Of a stretch of DNA of 8,840 nt, positions 5,466-8,840 are shown piece by piece. The DNA is from CALDOK01 sp964481655 (GTDB taxonomy: Bacteria > Myxococcota_A > UBA796 > JAFGLY01), in the NCBI GenBank assembly GCA_964481655.1, contig CAYZVO010000288.1:1-8840 (forward strand), written 5' to 3'. Under the pieces are notes generated by a model that saw only the letters and a list, made by a program, of their open reading frames with translations, was not told where the DNA came from and did not search any database. Position numbers and translations under genes: made by a program. Every line of letters starts with the position of its first letter. Position 1 is the first letter of the stretch.

Positions 5466-8400
5466 TCACTTGGCGTAGTCCATGGTGGTCCAGATGGTCG
5501 TGATGAAATCTGGGTCCGGGATAGTCTCCACCATCGGCGGGAACTCCTCGGGGGCCAGCTCACCCAACTTCTCCTGGGCCTTGACCGTGTAATCGTTGTA
5601 GATGTTCACTTCTGCGGCAGCGGTCAGCACCTCGCGGTAAGCGTCCTGTACCGGGAAGAGATACCGCTCGTACGCGACAATTTGCAGACTCTGCTGGTAG
5701 AAATCGCACTGGTCCTCGGTCAACTTGGCCGGGCACTCGGCGTTCATCAGGTCGTTGTAGAGGTCCAGCACCACGCGGCCGGCCATGTAGGCGCCGCCGA
5801 TGGACCAGGCGCCCGCAGACTCGTCCTTGGCTAGGGCCAGGTACTTCTCCTTGAGCACGTCCATCTTGGCGGTCTTGTCCTTGAGCTCCTGGCGGCTCTT
5901 CTTCTCGTCGGCCGACAGGGTCATGACGTCGAACTTGTCGAATTCGGGCTGGAGCAGCTTGAACTGCATCTCGGCGGCGTCCACGGAGGCGCGCTTCATC
6001 TCGGCGCCGCCACCGGCGAGCTTCTTGTGCTCGGAGATGGCCGTCTGCCATGCCTTGCGGGCCTCGCCCTCCTTGCCGGTCTTGAACAGACACTCGCCGT
6101 ACATCTTGCGGGCGTAGATAACCAGGTCTGGGTCCAGCTTGGCCGTGCGCTTGTCGGTGTAGACATCCTTGTAGGCTTCCTTGGCCTTCTCAATGTCGCC
6201 CGATTTCCAGTAGGACTCGGCGATACGCATCAGGATACCGGGCACCGTCGGATCGTCGGGGTGCGCCTCGATCCAGGTGTGGTAATCGGCGGTGGCCTCG
6301 TCGTACAGGCCCATGGCCAGCTCGTAGCGAGCGGCACGCTGGATGGCCGTGTCGGCGCTGAGGAAGCCCTCGACCTCGAACTCCGGGTCCCGCTCGTACA
6401 GGATGTGGAAGTACTCCAGCGCCGACTCGAAGTCGGTGATGGTGTCGTAATGCTCGGCGATGAAGGCCACGGACTTCTCGTAGAGCTGCCGCTTGGCCTC
6501 TTCCTTGTCCTTGGGCTCATCGGGGAAGGTCTCGATGAACTGCTTGCGGAGCTCGACGCTGCGTTCCTTGTTGTCGCCCTTCCAGTGGTAGAAACCGGCG
6601 TTGTACAGGGCCAGCGGCGCGGTCTTGGCTGAGCCGAATTCGTCGTAGAAGGCCAGGTAGGCGTCCGCCGCCTCGCCGTACTTCTTGGGGTCGTTCGTGT
6701 CGGCCGCTTCCTTAGCCTTGACCTCGGCGAGCTTGACGGTGGCGTTCTGGTAGATGGTGAACAGTTCCTTCTTGAACTTCTCCGTCTTACCCACTTCGTC
6801 GTTCGTGTAGAACTCGCGGGCCACCTTGTTGAGGTTCGCCCAGTCTTCGATGGCCTCGTAGGTCAGCAGCATGCGGTGGATGGCGAACTGCGCCGTGTCT
6901 GACTTCGGCTTGGCGCGGATGATCTCCAGGTAGCGCTGGTTGGCCTCCTTGAAGTGGTTCCGATCGTCCAGCAGGTAGGCGGCCTTGTAGAGCACCTGGT
7001 AGGTGTTCTCCTCGTTGGGTAGCACCTTGGCGTAGGTGTCGCAGGCGCCGATGAGGCGCTTCTCCCACTCGTTGAGCTCCAGGGGAGCGTACTTCTTGAG
7101 CGGATCGGTCTCCTTCTCCATGGCCGCGCGCTGCGCCTTGGCTGCCTTGTCCCACTCCTTCTTCTTCTTACCGATGTACTTCTCGATACCGAAGATGGTG
7201 TTGGACGCGGCGTCCTTGAGGTACTTGCCGTTGGGGTCGGTGGCGACCGTGACTTCGTACTGCTCGACGGCCAGGTCGTACTTCTTGAGCTTGTAGAGCA
7301 CCTCGCCGTACCAGAAGCGCATCTCGTAGGAGTGCTTGGAGTCCGGGAAGTAGTCCAGATACTTTTTGTATTCGATCTCGGACAGGACCAGCAGCTCCTT
7401 GCTCTTGCGCTTGATGGCCTGCTGGTAGGAGTCCACCGCCGCCTTGCGGAGGTTCTTCTCGATGATGTTGTCGGCCTCTTCCAGGGCCGCGGCGTTGTCT
7501 GCGTTGGCCTGGGCCCAGCGGCTGTTGTGGCCGAAGGTCTCCATCATGTAGTCGAGCTCTTCGTTGGCCTGCTCGAAGCGGTCACGCTGCCAGAAGGACT
7601 TGATGATCTCGTCCTGGTACTCCGGGTTGTCCGGAGCCATCGGCTCCTCGTTGATGAGGGTCTTGTAGGTCTGGATGACCAGCTCGTTCTTACCCTGCTC
7701 GTAGTAGATGTTGGCCAGACGCTTGAGCATCTTGCGGTAGTACTTCTTCTGGCCGTAGCGGGTGAAGTACTCCTTGGCTTCCTCGAGGTTGCCCTCCTCG
7801 GAGAAGAACTGGACCAGGTCCTTGAGGGCCTCGTCCTTGAGGGAGATACCCACGTCGTGGCCCTGCTCGATGAGGCGGTCCGTTTCCGAGATGACGCTCT
7901 TCATCGTCTCGATGGCCGTGTCGAACTCACCGACGTTGTAGTAGCACCAGCCCAGCTTGTAGAGGGCGAAGGTGTAGATGGCCGAGTCCTTGAACGCCGA
8001 CGCCTTCTTGTAGGCCTGCAGGGCCTTGTAGGCGTTGTTGTTGTCGAAGTAGTACTCGCCGATGGCGTTGTAGGCGTCCGGCACGTACGGGCTGGTCTGG
8101 TACTGCTTGACCAGCTTGGTGTAGGTCTGCAGGCCTTCCTTGCGCTCCTCGAGCTCTTCGAGGGTGACGGCCATGCGGAACAGCACCTCGTCCAGACGCG
8201 GGAAGTTCTGGTAGTTGGCCAGCAGGTTCTGGTAGGAGCTGACGGCCTTCTTGTTGTACTGCGAGGAGCGGGTACGATCGAGCTGGATAGCGTCGTCGCA
8301 GTCGTCCCGCCCTTCATCGAAGCACGCTTCGAGGGCCGTGTCGTACTTGTGCATCTCCTTGGCCCACTCGTACTTGGCCATCTCTTCGTAGGCCACGGCC

Positions 8401-8681
8401 AGGCGCATCAGTAGCTCGGCTTTGAGGGCCTCGTCGACGACGTAGCTCTCGTTGCGTAACAGCTCCTTGGCCCGAGCGATTTCCTCTTCGAGGGCCTCGT
8501 ATGCCATCTCGCTGTACCGCTCGCGGTCCACCTCTTCCTGGAACTGGCGGCGTGAGATGATGCTCTTGCGTTCCTCTTCTTCTTTCTCGTCCTTGTCCTG
8601 AGCCAGGACAGGCAAGCAGAAGGAGGTAGCCAGCATCAAAGCCATGGCCTGAACAGCTAGTCTCAGATCAAACATTTGCAT
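5466..8681 (-). CDS. gltD: GltD/AgmU-like periplasmic TPR-repeat protein of the gliding (Glt) complex
   Basis: A 1071-residue secreted protein. Residues 1-27 form a Sec signal peptide: a hydrophobic core from about 8 to 21, then VLA before Q28. Cys22 does not sit in a lipobox, so a soluble periplasmic protein is expected. A highly charged stretch (DKDEKEEEERKS) follows. From about residue 80 to beyond 840 there are many TPR-like helical hairpins, for example DAYNAIGEYYFDNNNAYKAL near 202-221, FALYKLGWCYYNVGEFDTAI near 238-257, and MRIAESYWKSGDIEKAKEAY near 818-837. Such arrays are protein-interaction scaffolds. In M. xanthus, AgmU/GltD is a long TPR protein of similar size that joins inner- and outer-membrane Glt components. 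Assignment to gltD rests on size, TPR content and its place directly before a TPR lipoprotein. The frame opens three codons earlier at a GTG (8688-8690), but GGAG lies 8 nt before the ATG at 8679-8681, so the ATG is preferred. Stop is TGA. Confidence 0.85.
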   Translation of the reverse strand: MQMFDLRLAVQAMALMLATSFCLPVLAQDKDEKEEEERKSIISRRQFQEEVDRERYSEMAYEALEEEIARAKELLRNESYVVDEALKAELLMRLAVAYEEMAKYEWAKEMHKYDTALEACFDEGRDDCDDAIQLDRTRSSQYNKKAVSSYQNLLANYQNFPRLDEVLFRMAVTLEELEERKEGLQTYTKLVKQYQTSPYVPDAYNAIGEYYFDNNNAYKALQAYKKASAFKDSAIYTFALYKLGWCYYNVGEFDTAIETMKSVISETDRLIEQGHDVGISLKDEALKDLVQFFSEEGNLEEAKEYFTRYGQKKYYRKMLKRLANIYYEQGKNELVIQTYKTLINEEPMAPDNPEYQDEIIKSFWQRDRFEQANEELDYMMETFGHNSRWAQANADNAAALEEADNIIEKNLRKAAVDSYQQAIKRKSKELLVLSEIEYKKYLDYFPDSKHSYEMRFWYGEVLYKLKKYDLAVEQYEVTVATDPNGKYLKDAASNTIFGIEKYIGKKKKEWDKAAKAQRAAMEKETDPLKKYAPLELNEWEKRLIGACDTYAKVLPNEENTYQVLYKAAYLLDDRNHFKEANQRYLEIIRAKPKSDTAQFAIHRMLLTYEAIEDWANLNKVAREFYTNDEVGKTEKFKKELFTIYQNATVKLAEVKAKEAADTNDPKKYGEAADAYLAFYDEFGSAKTAPLALYNAGFYHWKGDNKERSVELRKQFIETFPDEPKDKEEAKRQLYEKSVAFIAEHYDTITDFESALEYFHILYERDPEFEVEGFLSADTAIQRAARYELAMGLYDEATADYHTWIEAHPDDPTVPGILMRIAESYWKSGDIEKAKEAYKDVYTDKRTAKLDPDLVIYARKMYGECLFKTGKEGEARKAWQTAISEHKKLAGGGAEMKRASVDAAEMQFKLLQPEFDKFDVMTLSADEKKSRQELKDKTAKMDVLKEKYLALAKDESAGAWSIGGAYMAGRVVLDLYNDLMNAECPAKLTEDQCDFYQQSLQIVAYERYLFPVQDAYREVLTAAAEVNIYNDYTVKAQEKLGELAPEEFPPMVETIPDPDFITTIWTTMDYAK

Positions 8682-8694
8682 GCTCGTCACTCCA
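8682..8694 (-). promoter_or_regulatory. Ribosome binding site deciding the gltD start
   Basis: On the minus strand GGAG is followed by TGACGAGC and then ATG, an 8-nt spacing. The upstream in-frame GTG overlaps the last G of this GGAG and could not use it. This supports starting the gene at the ATG rather than at the GTG. Confidence 0.6.
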
Positions 8695-8726
8695 AAACGG
8701 GAGATTCCGTGCGGACCGGACGGGAG

Positions 8727-8840
8727 CTACTTCTCGCAGCTCCCCTTTTCCGTGAAGATGTAATACCCGAGCTCATCCGACCAGAACTCGTCGTTGAAGG
8801 GCCAGTAGACGTATTCCGGGTTGGTGGCGAACTCGAATTC
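8727..8840 (-). CDS. C-terminal end of an unrecognised upstream protein (5' end outside window)
   Basis: An open frame enters at the window edge and runs 37 codons to a TAG stop at 8727-8729. I do not recognise the protein. The visible C-terminus is rich in aromatic and acidic residues, includes the distinctive stretch WPFNDEFWSDELGYY, and ends GSCEK with a cysteine near the terminus. It is not in the frame of the ORFs on the plus strand, and its composition looks like genuine protein. It lies on the same strand as the five genes below it. Its stop is 45 nt before the ATG chosen for the gltD-like gene, so it is probably the preceding gene of the same operon and may belong to the same envelope apparatus; that link is inference from position only. 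No domain can be assigned from so short a piece. Confidence 0.7.
   Translation of the reverse strand, partial: EFEFATNPEYVYWPFNDEFWSDELGYYIFTEKGSCEK

Noticed and set aside
4150..5478. A 442-codon plus-strand frame opposite the gltE-like gene
   Set aside because: It is made of Val/Leu/Gly/His-rich sequence typical of antisense shadows of acidic TPR coding DNA. The minus strand shows a lipoprotein leader and TPR motifs.
7332..8414. A 360-codon plus-strand frame opposite the gltD-like gene
   Set aside because: The same mirror effect applies. Its composition is dominated by Val, Leu and Gly without domain pattern, and the minus-strand TPR protein explains the region.

Overview
The window is a compact, co-directional gene cluster read entirely from the minus strand. 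It comes from a high-GC, Gram-negative (diderm) bacterium. The gene content and order point to the Myxococcota or a related deltaproteobacterial lineage such as the Bradymonadales. All five complete proteins look like parts of the Glt/Agl trans-envelope apparatus known from adventurous (A-) gliding motility in Myxococcus xanthus. This rests on domain architecture and remembered family hallmarks; no database search was possible. The organism itself cannot be named.

Layout in the direction of transcription (high to low coordinates): the last 37 codons of an unrecognised upstream gene (8727-8840); a very large periplasmic TPR protein, GltD/AgmU-like (5466-8681); a TPR lipoprotein, GltE/AglT-like, with a long repetitive Ala/Pro/acidic tail (3562-5448); a tiny secreted protein, CglF/GltF-like (3151-3417); an inner-membrane FHA plus TonB-like AgmX/PglI-domain protein, GltG-like (895-3039); and a small outer-membrane beta-barrel, CglE/GltH-like (147-842). 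Gaps are 45, 17, 144, 111 and 52 nt, so one operon is plausible, with possible extra control in the 144-nt and 111-nt gaps. Downstream of the last stop codon lies a G-free, all-pyrimidine (in the mRNA) 44-nt tract built on three exact 12-bp repeats. It is a good candidate for Rho-dependent termination. The remaining bases (1-102) hold no gene I can support.

Together the products could span the whole envelope. GltG would have a cytoplasmic FHA-bearing region, one main membrane helix and a periplasmic TonB-like end. GltD and CglF would be periplasmic, GltE would be lipid-anchored (probably in the outer membrane), and the barrel would sit in the outer membrane. The motor (AglRQS/TolQR-like) and the second TonB-like protein GltJ are not in the window.

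Points worth a second look are: two 18-nt C/G homopolymers in the gltG linker (assembly artefact or slippage tract), an FHA domain with altered phosphothreonine-pocket residues, a 10 x 18-bp in-frame tandem array in gltE, and the repeat-built pyrimidine tract at the operon end. No tRNA, rRNA, CRISPR array, insertion sequence or phage gene was seen.
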